From NCBI GenBank assembly GCA_031286025.1, contig JAITVB010000007.1, positions 1 to 13,318 of the forward strand: DNA of 13,318 nt. The letters are read 5' to 3'. The notes below the pieces were generated by a model that ran no database searches, had not been told where the DNA came from, and worked only from the letters and a program-made list of their open reading frames with translations. Made by a program: the position numbers and the translations under genes. This DNA comes from Rikenellaceae bacterium. GTDB taxonomy: Bacteria; Bacteroidota; Bacteroidia; Bacteroidales; Rikenellaceae. Below, piece by piece: positions 6,768-13,045 of this stretch (position 1 is the first letter of the stretch; every line of letters starts with the position of its first letter).

Positions 6768-8555
6768 TCAATCCATTTTGAGGACCGCGAGGAAAGCTTC
6801 CTGCGGCACCTCGACATTGCCCACCTGCCGCATACGCTTTTTCCCTTTCTTCTGCTTTTCGAGGAGCTTGCGTTTACGCGAAATGTCGCCGCCGTAACAC
6901 TTGGCCGTCACGTCCTTGCGTACGGCCTTGACCGTTTCGCGGGCGATGATCTTGGCCCCGATGGCGGCTTGGATCGCAATGTCGAACTGTTGGCGCGGGA
7001 TCAGTTCCTTGAGCTTTTCGCACATTTTCCGACCGAAGTCGTAGGCGTGGTCGAAATAGATCAGCGAGGAAAGCGCATCGACGCCTTCGCCGTTCAAAAG
7101 AATATCGAGTTTCGACAGTTTCGACTGTTTGTAGCCCGTCTGGTGATAATCGAACGAAGCATAACCCCGCGAAATGCTTTTCAACTTGTCATAAAAATCG
7201 AAAACGATTTCGGAAAGCGGCATTTCAAAATTTACTTCCACGCGGTCGGTCGTAATGAAATGTTGGTTTTTGAGTGTGCCGCGCTTGTCGATGCAGAGTT
7301 TCATCACGGCGCCGAGGTAGTCGGTTTTCGTAATGATCTGCGCGAGAATGTACGGTTCCTCGATATAGTCGACCATCGTCGGCTCGGGCAGCCCCGAGGG
7401 GTTGTGCACCTGCACCGTTTCGCCTTTGTTCGTGTGAACGATGTAGGATACGTTGGGTACGGTCGTCACCACGTCCATGTCGAACTCGCGGTATAAGCGC
7501 TCCTGGATGATCTCCATGTGCAGCAGCCCGAGGAATCCGCAACGAAAACCGAAACCCAGTGCAAGCGACGATTCAGGCTCGAAAGTGAGTGAGGCGTCGT
7601 TGAGTCGCAGCTTTTCGAGCGAAGCCCGCAGGTCTTCGTATTCGTCGCTGTCGGTCGGGTAGAGGCCGGCGAACACCATCGGCTTCACGTCTTCGAATCC
7701 GGCGATACCTTCCGAGCAGGGCCGTGCGATGTGGGTGATCGTGTCGCCCACCTTCACGTCGTGCGAGGTCTTTATTCCGGAGATAATATAGCCTACGTCG
7801 CCCGCGCGGATCTCGTCGCGCGGCGACATTTTCAGCTTGAGTACGCCGATCTCGTCGGCGGCATATTCGCTGCCGGTATTGAAAAACTTCACTTTGTCGC
7901 CTTTTTTCAGCGTGCCGTTAAACACGCGGAAATAAGCGATGATGCCGCGGAACGAATTGAACACCGAGTCGAAGATCAACGCCTGCAACGGGGCCGTTTC
8001 GTCGCCTTTCGGGGCGGGAATGCGGTCGACGATTGCCGCCAACACTTTAGGAATGCCCTCGCCGGTCTTGGCCGAAACGGCCAGAATATCGTCGCGGTCG
8101 CAGCCGATCAGGTCTATGATCTGGTCTTTCACTTCATCGACCATCGCGGCTTCCATGTCGATCTTGTTCAGCACCGGAATGATTTCGAGGTCGTGGCCAA
8201 GGGCGAGATACAGGTTCGAAATGGTCTGCGCCTGAATGCCCTGCGTGGCGTCGACCACCAACAGCGCCCCCTCGCACGAGGCGATGGCGCGAGACACTTC
8301 ATACGAAAAATCGACGTGGCCCGGGGTGTCGATCAGATTCAGCACGTATTTCTGCCCGTCGCGCACGTACTCCATCTGGATCGCGTGGCTTTTGATCGTG
8401 ATGCCCTTTTCGCGCTCCAACTCCATATTGTCGAGCACCTGCGCCTGTAACTCGCGCTCGCTGACGGTGTTGGTCACTTCGAGCAGACGGTCGGCCAACG
8501 TGCTTTTACCGTGGTCGATGTGGGCGATGATGCAGAAATTGCGTATGTTTTTCAT
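6768..8555 (-). CDS. lepA: Elongation factor 4 (LepA), ribosome-associated GTPase
   Basis: Translation-factor GTPase of 595 residues, the normal LepA length, which acts on the ribosome during initiation or elongation stress. The G1 motif AHIDHGKST is at 11-19, switch I GITIKS at 51-56, G3 DTPGH at 76-80 and G4 NKID at 130-133. The LepA-specific C-terminal domain is clear ([22 protein letters not shown], then a lysine-rich [19 protein letters not shown]). I chose the ATG at 8555 ([18 protein letters not shown]) over an in-frame ATG at 8600: the latter adds 15 residues foreign to the family and overlaps the predicted -7 box at 8578-8585. The gene is flanked on both sides by copies of the same intergenic repeat. 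It appears monocistronic. Confidence 0.97.
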   Translation of the reverse strand: MKNIRNFCIIAHIDHGKSTLADRLLEVTNTVSERELQAQVLDNMELEREKGITIKSHAIQMEYVRDGQKYVLNLIDTPGHVDFSYEVSRAIASCEGALLVVDATQGIQAQTISNLYLALGHDLEIIPVLNKIDMEAAMVDEVKDQIIDLIGCDRDDILAVSAKTGEGIPKVLAAIVDRIPAPKGDETAPLQALIFDSVFNSFRGIIAYFRVFNGTLKKGDKVKFFNTGSEYAADEIGVLKLKMSPRDEIRAGDVGYIISGIKTSHDVKVGDTITHIARPCSEGIAGFEDVKPMVFAGLYPTDSDEYEDLRASLEKLRLNDASLTFEPESSLALGFGFRCGFLGLLHMEIIQERLYREFDMDVVTTVPNVSYIVHTNKGETVQVHNPSGLPEPTMVDYIEEPYILAQIITKTDYLGAVMKLCIDKRGTLKNQHFITTDRVEVNFEMPLSEIVFDFYDKLKSISRGYASFDYHQTGYKQSKLSKLDILLNGEGVDALSSLIYFDHAYDFGRKMCEKLKELIPRQQFDIAIQAAIGAKIIARETVKAVRKDVTAKCYGGDISRKRKLLEKQKKGKKRMRQVGNVEVPQEAFLAVLKMD

Positions 8556-8577
8556 CCGAGATTCGTTGATTAGCGCA

Positions 8578-8611
8578 CAAAGGTAGGCATTCCTTCTCAC
8601 AAAACGGAAAA
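8578..8611 (-). promoter_or_regulatory. lepA promoter
   Basis: On the minus strand, TACCTTTG (8578-8585) is a perfect TAnnTTTG -7 box. A T-rich TTTTC at 8607-8611 lies at the 21-22-bp spacing seen in the other promoters here. Transcription would start near 8571, about 16 nt before the chosen start codon, which supports that start. Confidence 0.6.
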
Positions 8612-8740
8612 CCGGGGATAAATAAAGCTAAGTGTTTGTGATTAAGTTTGGTTCTGCATCGTTATTCTCTGTTCTTCTGTGGGTCGACCCTCCCCGAAAT
8701 GGAAGAATAAAGAGAGGTTGGGCAGGTGTTCCGCGACTTA
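8600..8740 (+). repeat. Copy B of the ~135-bp intergenic repeat (upstream of lepA)
   Basis: Second copy of the element at 6400-6532, same orientation, also upstream of a minus-strand gene. Shared blocks are CAAAACGG, TAAGTGTTTGTG, and 8693-8740, where 42 of 48 bases match copy A. A perfect plus-strand -7 box TAAGTTTG (8643-8650) again precedes the hairpin, by 20 nt. The hairpin arms are GTTCTTCTGT (8671-8680) and the complementary stretch ending at 8708. They still pair along ten positions, but three pairs are G-U when read as plus-strand RNA. The loop holds a perfect palindrome, GGGTCGACCC. GCAGG/CCTGC (8722-8726/8743-8747) could form a second stem. No T run follows. The rest of the 8556-8999 gap holds the lepA promoter and the origin-like stretch at 8858-8931; I see no gene in it. 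Confidence 0.7.
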
Positions 8741-8857
8741 ATCCTGCACCTAAACGGCAAAAGTGGGCGGAATGGCGTAAATATCTGATTTAGCAGCGAT
8801 AACTTCTCCGATTCGCACTCCGTTGCGAGCGGTGAAAAAGGCAAAATATTGTGGATT

Positions 8858-8931
8858 GCGGAGGGAGTTCCGTTACGAATCCGTTACCTGTTCACGGGAG
8901 TGGCGTTACCCATTTACAAAAGTTCCTCCGC
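8858..8931 (+). other. Possible oriT or MobA operator: phased CGTTAC repeats inside an inverted repeat
   Basis: Three direct CGTTAC copies begin at 8871, 8882 and 8904, spaced 11 and 22 bp, so all face the same side of the helix. They lie between inverted arms GCGGAGG (8858-8864) and CCTCCGC (8925-8931). The stretch lies just upstream of the MobA-like gene, where transfer origins often sit in Bacteroidales mobile elements. The arrangement is seen directly; the role is inferred. Confidence 0.35.
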
Positions 8932-8999
8932 CGCCCGGACAGCGTTTCGCCCTTGGAAAAGAACGGTTTCAGGCATGGTTTGACAGAGGATCGGGTGTT

Positions 9000-9440
9000 A
9001 TGCCGCTTTTTTGTCGTAATCCGGATTTCTTTTCACTGGATTGGAGGGGCGGCAGGCCGCTCAAAACAGACACGGCGGATTTCCGCTACTCGATGAACTT
9101 TACCGCCGAGGAACACGCCCGGTTTCTGACGATGTTCGAGCAGTCCGGGCTGCAATCGAAGGCTCGATTTATCAAGGCTCGTGTCTTTGGCGACACGTTC
9201 CGGGTCATCAAAACGGACGATGGAACGCTGAAGTTTGGCGACAAACTGACGCAGTTCTACTCGCAATTCCGAGCCGTTGGAACGAACTACAACCAAGTCG
9301 TCAAGCAGCTACACATCCAATTCTCGCAGAAGAACGCCCTCAATCTGCTCGGCAAACTCGAAGAACTCACGGCGGAACTCTATGCGGTTGGTTGCCGGGT
9401 AATCGAATTGTCCGAAGAGTTTTGCAGGCGGTGGACATAG
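9000..9440 (+). CDS. mobA: MobA-like mobilization (relaxosome accessory) protein, orphan from a conjugative element
   Basis: Resembles the small MobA proteins that Bacteroidales conjugative transposons encode just before the MobB relaxase; these bind the transfer origin. From the ATG at 9000 the product has 146 residues, close to full length. Recognisable parts are the basic RGGRPLKTDTADFRYSMNF start (~16-34), FTAEEHARFLTMFEQSG (~34-50), SKARFIKARVFGD (~53-65) and the C-terminal helices (YSQFRAVGTNYNQVVKQL, ELYAVGCRVIELSEEF). The first ~15 residues (MPLFCRNPDFFSLDW) do not look like the family and may replace the original N-terminus; the frame stays open upstream to 8823. No relaxase follows: the next gene is a fimbrial DUF3575 gene. 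I read this as the scar of a mostly deleted element. The family call is by recognition of pattern and is fairly sure. Confidence 0.75.
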   Translation: MPLFCRNPDFFSLDWRGGRPLKTDTADFRYSMNFTAEEHARFLTMFEQSGLQSKARFIKARVFGDTFRVIKTDDGTLKFGDKLTQFYSQFRAVGTNYNQVVKQLHIQFSQKNALNLLGKLEELTAELYAVGCRVIELSEEFCRRWT

Positions 9441-9508
9441 GTGGAAAACAAAAATAATATAGGTTACTCGTTTGTCTTTCAGAGAGTATTTGGCTGTCGA
9501 ATGCCGGA

Positions 9509-9563
9509 ATTCGAAAGTCCGATAGGTTTTATTTCATGCGCTCCCCCATCAGGTCTACTTTTG
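9509..9563 (+). promoter_or_regulatory. Promoter of the DUF3575 fimbrial gene, with shared upstream motif
   Basis: TACTTTTG at 9556-9563 is a perfect -7 box, placing a start near 9570 and a ~37-nt leader. ATTCGAA (9509-9515) and TTCATGCGC (9533-9541) upstream recur at identical spacing before the fimbrillin gene (11538-11592). The two 55-bp stretches agree at 37 positions without gaps. Confidence 0.6.
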
Positions 9564-9606
9564 TCACGAAGAAAAACGCAACGGTACAAACTTAACGGAC
9601 TAAAAG

Positions 9607-10356
9607 ATGAGACCAAACAAGGGAATAACGGGAGGGAAAATAGGATGTACACTGATCCTGACGATGCTTTTTGCGTTGGCGTCCTTTCCTGCGTCTGCCC
9701 AACAGGAGCGGCGGAGTGCGGTGAGCACGTGGACTTTAGGCGGCAGACAGGTCGAGGCCGTGACGTTGCGCGTACACACGATGAATGACAACCTGGCGAA
9801 AGAGGCCCCTGTCCGCAAGCCGCTCTTCGCCGTGAAGACCAACCTGCTGCTGGACGCCACCTCGGCGCTCAACGCGGAGATAGAGGTTCCGTTGGGCCGC
9901 CGTTGGTCGCTGGCTGGGGAGTGGATGTTTCCCTGGTGGTTGCAGGAAGAGCGGCAGCGTGCCCTGCAACTCGGTCTGGGCACCCTCGAAATGCGCCGTT
10001 GGCTTGGCAACCGGGACAACAGGCCGCCGATGACGGGTTGGTTCGCCGGACTCTACGCCGGAGCCGGCTATTACGACATAGGATGGAAAGAAAAAGGTTA
10101 TCAGGGCGAACTGTTCCAGGTTGGACTGTCGGCCGGCTACGCCCACACGATAAGCCGCGGCGGGAACTGGCGGATGGAATATTCGCTGGGCGCGGGCTAC
10201 ATGCAGACACCCTACCGGGAATACACGCCCCGGTTCGGCACGGACAACAAGTGGCACCTGATCCGTCAACGCAGCGGCAACTATACTTGGATCGGTCCGG
10301 CGAGAGCCAAAATATCGCTCGTGTTCATGTTCAATCACAAAGGAGGTGGCAGATGA
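9607..10356 (+). CDS. DUF3575 outer-membrane beta-barrel protein, fimbria-associated
   Basis: Predicted outer-membrane protein of 249 residues of the DUF3575 family, commonly found beside FimA/Mfa1-type fimbria genes in Bacteroidales; its exact role is not established. A signal peptide is visible (hydrophobic ~12-29, ending FPASAQ). The family signature FAVKTNLLLDATSALNAEIE begins near residue 74, followed by GRRWSLAGEWMFPWW, an RRWLG strand, GWFAGLYAGAGYYDIGWKEKG and a final strand, YTWIGPARAKISLVFMF. Alternating aromatic and polar residues through these segments fit a beta-barrel. The stop overlaps the start of the next gene (ATGA), so the two are translationally coupled. Confidence 0.85.
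   Translation: MRPNKGITGGKIGCTLILTMLFALASFPASAQQERRSAVSTWTLGGRQVEAVTLRVHTMNDNLAKEAPVRKPLFAVKTNLLLDATSALNAEIEVPLGRRWSLAGEWMFPWWLQEERQRALQLGLGTLEMRRWLGNRDNRPPMTGWFAGLYAGAGYYDIGWKEKGYQGELFQVGLSAGYAHTISRGGNWRMEYSLGAGYMQTPYREYTPRFGTDNKWHLIRQRSGNYTWIGPARAKISLVFMFNHKGGGR
10341..10346 (+). promoter_or_regulatory. Strong Shine-Dalgarno site for the DUF5119 gene
   Basis: AGGAGG lies 6 nt before the ATG at 10353, inside the end of the DUF3575 gene. Such strong sites are uncommon in Bacteroidetes and none of the other starts here has one. It also encodes the Gly-rich HKGGGR tail, so it may be a coincidence of coding sequence. Confidence 0.4.
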
Positions 10357-11510
10357 AAACCATGACGACAAACAGAACCGACGGCACGACAGGCCTTGCG
10401 AAAAGGCTTGCCGCCACATTCCGGGCATTCGTCTCGCTTGCGGCCTGTGCCGCGCTGCTCGGTTCCTGCGAGCGCCGCCCGTTGGAAGAAGACGATATCA
10501 TGACGACAGCCCTGATCCCGGTCCGCGTCGACTGGAGCCGTTCGAACATCCCCGTGACGGAGGCCGATCTCACGGGCGGGTCGCACGTGCACCGCGTCTC
10601 GCTGCGCTTTTACCCCGAGGACGGATCGCCGGTCTTCGAGCGCCATCTGGAGGGTAACATCTTTGAGGGACAGGTCGAACTGCCCGTCGGCAGATATCGG
10701 GTGATCGCGATGAACGAGTCGGTGGACGACGTAAGCTACTGGGAGGATGCGATCACCTTCTCGGACGCGGACGATTACGACCGCTTCGTCGCCACGATCA
10801 ACCCCCTGCCCGCCGCCGAACGCGCCGAACGGTTCCCGTTCTACCGTCCCGCCGCAGGGGAGAACGTCGTCGTCGAGCCGCTGCGTCTCGCCTCGTGGAG
10901 TCTGGACGATTTCGAGGTGACGGAGGAGATGGTGGCCGTCTCGCGCGGTTATCGGGCCGCCGCCTCGGATTCGACGGAAGAGATGCTCGGCGCGCTCACC
11001 CGCGTCGCGATGCGGAACCTTACTTATAACGTCAACGTGACGGCCCACGTGAAGAACTTGGTTTCGGCGCAGGCGATGCACACCGCGGTCAGCGGACTGG
11101 CGGGCAAGGTCTACCTGGCTTCGGCCCGCACGGAGCGGCATCCGTCGACTCACCTGTTCTTGCTCAACGGGCGCACGTGGGACACCAATAATACGGACGG
11201 AACCACGCGCAAGTCGTTTCTCTCGTTCGGGCGGCTGCCGCAGGACGCGGCGGCGGAAAGCTACCGGATCGCGTTGGACGTACTCTTGGTGACGGGTGAA
11301 CTTTACACCGCCTCCGGGCCGATGCTGTTCGATGTAACCAAACAGGTAAGGGCGAGTTCGGGTACGGACATAAACCTGTACATCCCCGAGGAATCCGAAT
11401 CTCCCGATAAACCCGGATTTTCCGATAAACCCGGATCCATCGACTTGCCCTACGTCGAGGGCGGCATCAATGTCGGCGACTGGGACGACGAGGAAATAGA
11501 ACTGAATTAA
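10353..11510 (+). CDS. DUF5119-type fimbrial anchor/minor-subunit lipoprotein (FimB/Mfa2-like)
   Basis: Predicted surface lipoprotein of 385 residues. A long N-terminal basic stretch and hydrophobic segment (~20-36) end in a lipobox, LLGSC, with Cys39; CERRPLEEDD just after it is typical of DUF5119 proteins. FimB/Mfa2-like proteins anchor and limit the length of fimbriae. Visible features are beta-rich segments (HRVSLRFYPEDGSPVFERHL, GQVELPVGRYRVIAMNE) and SWSLDDFEVTEEMVAVSRGY. Near the C-terminus is a small tandem repeat (PDKPGFSDKPGS) and a tail, VGDWDDEEIELN, resembling the fimbrillin end. I chose the start at 10353, which overlaps the DUF3575 stop by ATGA and has a strong Shine-Dalgarno site; the frame is open further upstream but only antiparallel to coding logic of DUF3575. 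The family is likely; its anchor role is inferred. Confidence 0.8.
   Translation: MKTMTTNRTDGTTGLAKRLAATFRAFVSLAACAALLGSCERRPLEEDDIMTTALIPVRVDWSRSNIPVTEADLTGGSHVHRVSLRFYPEDGSPVFERHLEGNIFEGQVELPVGRYRVIAMNESVDDVSYWEDAITFSDADDYDRFVATINPLPAAERAERFPFYRPAAGENVVVEPLRLASWSLDDFEVTEEMVAVSRGYRAAASDSTEEMLGALTRVAMRNLTYNVNVTAHVKNLVSAQAMHTAVSGLAGKVYLASARTERHPSTHLFLLNGRTWDTNNTDGTTRKSFLSFGRLPQDAAAESYRIALDVLLVTGELYTASGPMLFDVTKQVRASSGTDINLYIPEESESPDKPGFSDKPGSIDLPYVEGGINVGDWDDEEIELN
11404..11436 (+). repeat. 18-bp tandem duplication inside the DUF5119 gene
   Basis: A 15-bp unit (CCGATAAACCCGGAT) occurs at 11404-11418 and again at 11422-11436, period 18 bp, encoding a doubled DKPG element. It lies in a low-complexity linker just before the C-terminal tail and keeps the frame. 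Confidence 0.85.
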
Positions 11511-11519
11511 CGACCGTCG

Positions 11520-11561
11520 GGAAGACCAAATAGCGGCATTCGAATATACAATCGGTCTTCC
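11520..11561 (+). other. Inverted repeat between the DUF5119 and fimbrillin genes
   Basis: GGAAGACC (11520-11527) and GGTCTTCC (11554-11561) form a perfect 8-bp inverted repeat with a 26-nt loop. The loop contains the ATTCGAA motif of the fimbrillin promoter. No T run follows, so an operator or a mild attenuator is as likely as a terminator. Confidence 0.4.
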
Positions 11562-11592
11562 TTCATACGCCCCGCCGCCCTCCCTACCTTTG
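11538..11592 (+). promoter_or_regulatory. Fimbrillin promoter with shared upstream motif
   Basis: TACCTTTG (11585-11592) is a perfect -7 box, placing transcription start near 11599 and an AT-rich leader of about 94 nt before the fimbrillin ATG. ATTCGAA (11538-11544) and TTCATACGC (11562-11570) stand at exactly the same distances from the -7 box as in the DUF3575 promoter at 9509-9563. Confidence 0.65.
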
Positions 11593-11692
11593 TGCCATCG
11601 GAACCGACGCGGTGGGATACGCAACAATGGAGCAACACAATTTTATCAATACAATTCACTCAATGTTTAATAAACAAAAAAACAAAAACGCA

Positions 11693-12964
11693 ATGAAAAA
11701 AGTAATTTTCGCAATGGCAGCCGTCGCCCTTCTGGCAAGCTGCAGCAAGAACGAGGTGACGAACCTCAACGTCAGCTCCACGGACGCGATCAGCCTGACG
11801 GGCACCACCACCCGCGCCACGATCGCGAACGTATCCGACCTTCAGGCCAACGGCTTCACCGTGTACGGCACCTCGGCCGACGTGACCGACGCGTGGTATT
11901 CCGACGGCACGGCGGCGATCGACGGCGCCAACAAGCACGTCTACAACGCCGGCACGTGGAACTTCGCCACGCCGGTGAAATGGCCGACCGACGCGGCCAG
12001 GTACCCGATGAACTTCTACGCGGTCTATCCCGATCCTACGGTAAAGGCCGACGGGTTTTCCTCTTTTACCCCCTCGGCGTCGGCGCAAACCATCAAGGGC
12101 GTGTTCAATGTGAAACCGACTGCCGCGGAGCAGATCGACCTGTTGGGCGCCACGGCCACGGCTAGCGCCAAGCCGATGAGTTCCAACCTGTCGATCACCT
12201 TCAGGCACCTGCTCTCGAAGGTCGACTTCGGCCTGAACGTGGCCACCGACCACATGGCCCACGTGCAGGGGCTTGCGATCAATAACGTCTCCGGGCAGGG
12301 GCTTGCCGACTACACCGCCTCTTCTAGCGTCTGGAATATGATCGACAATGCGACGAACAGGTACACCTACTCCGGCATGATCCACGCCAACCCCACCGGC
12401 AACCCGGCGGCGAACACCTTTCCCACCCCCTGGATCGGCACCGGCACCGCCGAGCCGATCTTCCCCGGCGTGCACAACAACCACCTGATGCTGATGCCGC
12501 AGACCGACAGCGACCAGAACTGGATCACCACCAACCCCAACACGGTCGAGCCTGAGGATAAGAGCCACGTCGTGATGGTGTACCGTCTGGCCAAGACGGG
12601 CGACGAGAACTACATCGGCTACGCCGACGCGAGCGACCACCCGGCATACGCCGGCTCGGCCCTGAAGACCGAGAACTACACCGGCGCGCTCTTCGTGAAG
12701 GTCGGCTATCCGTTCACGCTCGACTGGAAAGAGGGCAAGGGCTACATCTACAACGTCACCCTGCCCGGCAGCGGCGGCTACCTGCTCGACCAGAACTACT
12801 ACGACGAGGACGGCAACCGCACCGACCTGGTGGTGGGCGACGAGGACGGCGACAACAATCCCGACGGCCCCAAAGTTCCCGAGGCCCTCACCGGCGACGA
12901 CTACATCCACTTGGTTCCCGTGGTGGACAACTGGGACGACCAACCGGCCAACGCGCTGAATTAA
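11693..12964 (+). CDS. Fimbrillin family lipoprotein (Mfa1/FimA-like structural subunit)
   Basis: Predicted fimbria subunit of 423 residues, made as a lipoprotein, carried to the surface and polymerised by strand exchange after proteolysis. The start at 11693 (MKKVIFAMAAVALLASC) gives a clean lipoprotein signal with lipobox Cys17; the in-frame ATG at 11612 adds 27 residues ahead of the signal and lies in the leader. TTTRAT (Arg41) matches the position where fimbrillins are often cut after arginine. The N-terminal domain has the Mfa-like pattern (FTVYGTSADV, WNFATPVKWP, YPMNFYAVYP, ITFRHLLSKVDF). The C-terminal end, HLVPVVDNWDDQPANALN, resembles the terminal strand of the family. Codons are very GC-rich compared with the AT-rich leader. 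The subunit may be major or minor; expression data would tell. Confidence 0.87.
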   Translation: MKKVIFAMAAVALLASCSKNEVTNLNVSSTDAISLTGTTTRATIANVSDLQANGFTVYGTSADVTDAWYSDGTAAIDGANKHVYNAGTWNFATPVKWPTDAARYPMNFYAVYPDPTVKADGFSSFTPSASAQTIKGVFNVKPTAAEQIDLLGATATASAKPMSSNLSITFRHLLSKVDFGLNVATDHMAHVQGLAINNVSGQGLADYTASSSVWNMIDNATNRYTYSGMIHANPTGNPAANTFPTPWIGTGTAEPIFPGVHNNHLMLMPQTDSDQNWITTNPNTVEPEDKSHVVMVYRLAKTGDENYIGYADASDHPAYAGSALKTENYTGALFVKVGYPFTLDWKEGKGYIYNVTLPGSGGYLLDQNYYDEDGNRTDLVVGDEDGDNNPDGPKVPEALTGDDYIHLVPVVDNWDDQPANALN

Positions 12965-12979
12965 TTTCAAAAACACAGG

Positions 12980-13007
12980 GCCGCGGGGGTTGGATCTCCC
13001 CCGCGGC
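12980..13007 (+). terminator. Perfect 10-bp hairpin between two fimbrillin genes
   Basis: GCCGCGGGGG (12980-12989) and CCCCCGCGGC (12998-13007) form a perfect, GC-rich 10-bp stem with an 8-nt loop, 15 bp after the fimbrillin stop. The plus strand continues with an A run instead of T, so it is not a classical terminator. It may protect the upstream message from 3' decay or partly stop transcription, giving more of the first fimbrillin than of the next gene. Confidence 0.55.
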
Positions 13008-13045
13008 TCACAAAAAATCAGTATTAAAATTAAAGACACAGGAAT

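Noticed and set aside
6396..6897. Two plus-strand open frames between parA and lepA
   Set aside because: They cross promoters, the repeat and the lepA 3' end, and show no protein-like pattern.
8556..8600. In-frame upstream ATG extending LepA by 15 residues
   Set aside because: The extension has no family resemblance and its sequence overlaps a perfect -7 box; the start at 8555 gives the standard LepA N-terminus.
8662..8844. 60-codon minus-strand frame over repeat copy B
   Set aside because: The frame is not conserved in copy A and the protein resembles nothing I recognise.
11612..11692. Upstream ATG for the fimbrillin gene
   Set aside because: It would place 27 polar residues before a clear lipoprotein signal; the region is an AT-rich leader.
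11660..13039. 459-codon open frame antisense to the fimbrillin gene
   Set aside because: It mirrors the high GC at third codon positions of the fimbrillin; composition is Val/Gly/Arg-rich with no recognisable domain. The 430-codon frame at 10335-11627 is rejected for the same reason.
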